Part shown: positions 4,897 to 6,193 of the stretch, in pieces
How positions within the stretch are numbered: the stretch's first letter is position 1
How the letters are laid out: every line of letters begins with the position of its first letter
DNA from: SIG701 sp045123975
GTDB taxonomy: Bacteria; Bacillota; Clostridia; Oscillospirales; CAG-272
NCBI GenBank assembly: GCA_045123975.1
Contig: JBGVKV010000095.1
Location: 1 to 6,193 of the forward strand
DNA length: 6,193 nucleotides
Reading direction: 5' to 3'
The notes under the pieces: model-generated
Databases searched by the model: none
What the model saw: only the letters and a program-made list of their open reading frames with translations
What the model was told of the DNA's origin: nothing
Position numbers and translations under genes: made by a program

Positions 4897-6193
4897 ATGA
4901 AAATTACGGTTATCAACGGAAGTCCCAAAGGGAAGTACAGCATCACCTTGCAGACGGTGCGGTATCTTTCCCTGAAATATCCTGAGCATACCTTCTCCGT
5001 ATTGCATGCGGGGCAAAAGATTGCCGCTCTGGAAAAGGATTTCACGGAAGCGAAAACCATGCTGGAGGAGGCAGATGCCGTACTGTTTTCCTATCCCGTT
5101 TATACGTTTTTGGCACCGTCCCAGCTGCACAGATTTATTGCACTTGCGAAGAATAGCGGCGTTTGCCTAAAAGGAGAATACGCCACACAGATCACCACGT
5201 CCAAGCATTTTTACGATATGACTGCTCACAAGTACGTGGAGGAAAACGCGCTGGATATGGGTATGCGGTACATCCGCGGCCTGTCCGCGGATATGGAAGA
5301 TCTGCTGACGGATCAGGGCAGGGAGGATGCGGAGAAATTCTTCGAGCGTTTCCTCTGGTCCGTAAAGGAAAGCGTGTATACGGTGCGTGCAGGCAATGAC
5401 CGCGATTTTGTCAGTATGCCTGCCACCGCATGTGAGACAACTGCCAAAAAAGAAGACTCACTTGATATCGTGATCATTACCGACAATTCGGATGAGTGCT
5501 CCAACCTCCGGACAATGATCGACCGCTTCCGCAACGTGTTCCCCTACCGTACCCGCGTGGTCAATATTGCGGAATATCCCCTGGCGGGTGGATGCCTTGG
5601 CTGCTTCCGCTGTGCGGTGTCGGAGAAATGCGTGTACAAGGACGGATTTGATACATTTCTGCGGGAGAAGATCCAAACGGCAGATGCCATCGTGTACGCC
5701 TTTACGGTGACGGATCATTCCATGGGGCCCCGCTTCAAGATGTACGACGACCGGAATTTCTGCAACGGCCACCGTACGGTGACGGTGGGCATGCCCGTGG
5801 GCTATCTGGTGTCCGGCAACTATTCTGCGGAGAACAACCTCCGTACCGTAATCGAGGCACGGTGCGAAACGGGAGGAAACTTCCTGGCCGGTGTAGCAAC
5901 GGATGAGAGGGATACGGATCGTCATATCGACGATCTGGCCAAGAGCCTTTCGTTCGCTTTGGAAACGAAGCATACCGCGCCGCAGAATTTCTGGGGTGTG
6001 GGCGGCATGAAGATCTTCCGCGATCTGATCTACCAGATGCGGGGTATGATGCGCGCCGATCATAAATTCTATAAAAAGCAGGGCATTTATGACTTCCCCC
6101 AGAAGAAGTGGCTGGAGTCATCCAAAATGTATTTGGTGGGTCTGCTTCTGTCCAATGAAAAGATCCTTTCCAAAATGGGTAATAAGATGAACG
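4897..6193 (+). CDS. Double flavodoxin-fold oxidoreductase with CX2CX2CX5C motif (3' truncated)
   Basis: The frame is open from ATG 4897 (AAGGAG at 4884-4889, 7 nt spacing) to the window end, giving 432 visible residues without a stop. Residues 1 to about 165 form one NADPH-dependent FMN reductase/flavodoxin-like domain: KITVINGSPKGKYSITLQ holds the FMN-phosphate loop and LFSYPVY (63-69) the second flavin loop. Residues about 188-355 form a second copy: DIVIITDNSDECSNL opens it, and TADAIVYAFTVTDHSMGPRFK (261-281) is its SYPVY-like region. The second copy contains C233, C236, C239 and C245, a CX2CX2CX5C arrangement like the 4Fe-4S site of archaeal and clostridial iron-sulfur flavoproteins. 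The first copy lacks it. A further region from about 356 is helical and basic and continues beyond the window. The likely role is cytoplasmic electron transfer or NAD(P)H-dependent reduction, perhaps with the adjacent hydrolase. The physiological acceptor is unknown. Confidence 0.85.
   Translation, partial: MKITVINGSPKGKYSITLQTVRYLSLKYPEHTFSVLHAGQKIAALEKDFTEAKTMLEEADAVLFSYPVYTFLAPSQLHRFIALAKNSGVCLKGEYATQITTSKHFYDMTAHKYVEENALDMGMRYIRGLSADMEDLLTDQGREDAEKFFERFLWSVKESVYTVRAGNDRDFVSMPATACETTAKKEDSLDIVIITDNSDECSNLRTMIDRFRNVFPYRTRVVNIAEYPLAGGCLGCFRCAVSEKCVYKDGFDTFLREKIQTADAIVYAFTVTDHSMGPRFKMYDDRNFCNGHRTVTVGMPVGYLVSGNYSAENNLRTVIEARCETGGNFLAGVATDERDTDRHIDDLAKSLSFALETKHTAPQNFWGVGGMKIFRDLIYQMRGMMRADHKFYKKQGIYDFPQKKWLESSKMYLVGLLLSNEKILSKMGNKMN

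Noticed and set aside
4506..5060. Minus-strand open frames across the cyclase/flavoprotein junction
   Set aside because: They are Arg/Pro/Ala-rich, overlap two clear + strand genes and lack start signals.
1..6193. Mobile element, prophage, CRISPR or defence island
   Set aside because: No transposase, integrase, inverted or direct terminal repeats, spaced repeats or nuclease/helicase motifs were seen, and gene spacing looks like ordinary metabolic operons.

Overview
The window looks like a chromosomal stretch from an anaerobic, gut-type Firmicute (Clostridia, Oscillospiraceae-like). This is inferred from moderate-to-high GC, strong AGGAG-type ribosome binding sites, tight co-directional gene packing and many flavin- or NAD(P)H-linked reductase families. 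No 16S rRNA or lineage-specific marker is present, so the taxonomy is a guess. All eight genes are on the + strand. I see no tRNA, rRNA, CRISPR array, insertion sequence or integration scar.

Region 1 (2-4210) is one probable operon. It starts with the 3' end of a helical protein, probably a TetR-type regulator. Five closely spaced genes follow: a flavin-reductase-like split-barrel protein with a C-terminal PCP_red-like domain; an atypical NAD(P)H-binding SDR resembling divinyl-chlorophyllide reductase-type proteins; a DUF1295/steroid 5-alpha-reductase-type membrane protein; an unrecognised protein of about six membrane segments; and a 214-residue protein whose motifs resemble ferredoxin-dependent bilin reductases. 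A clear intrinsic terminator (4189-4210) ends the unit.

Region 2 (4211-6193) is a new transcription unit. Its near-consensus sigma-A-type promoter (TTGCAT, 17 nt, TATAAT) drives a cyclase-family metal hydrolase (kynurenine-formamidase-like). A double flavodoxin-fold protein with a compact four-cysteine motif follows and runs off the window end.

The main hypothesis concerns three adjacent genes in region 1, each of which resembles a tetrapyrrole reductase family or domain: PCP_red, divinyl reductase-type SDR, and bilin reductase. Together with the membrane reductase and the nearby flavodoxin/Fe-S flavoprotein, they could form an undescribed anaerobic pathway reducing a bilin, heme-derived or diet-derived chlorophyll-type tetrapyrrole. 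A rival reading is reduction of a steroid or other lipid, based on the DUF1295 protein. Both are inferences from motifs read by eye; no profile search or structure prediction was run.
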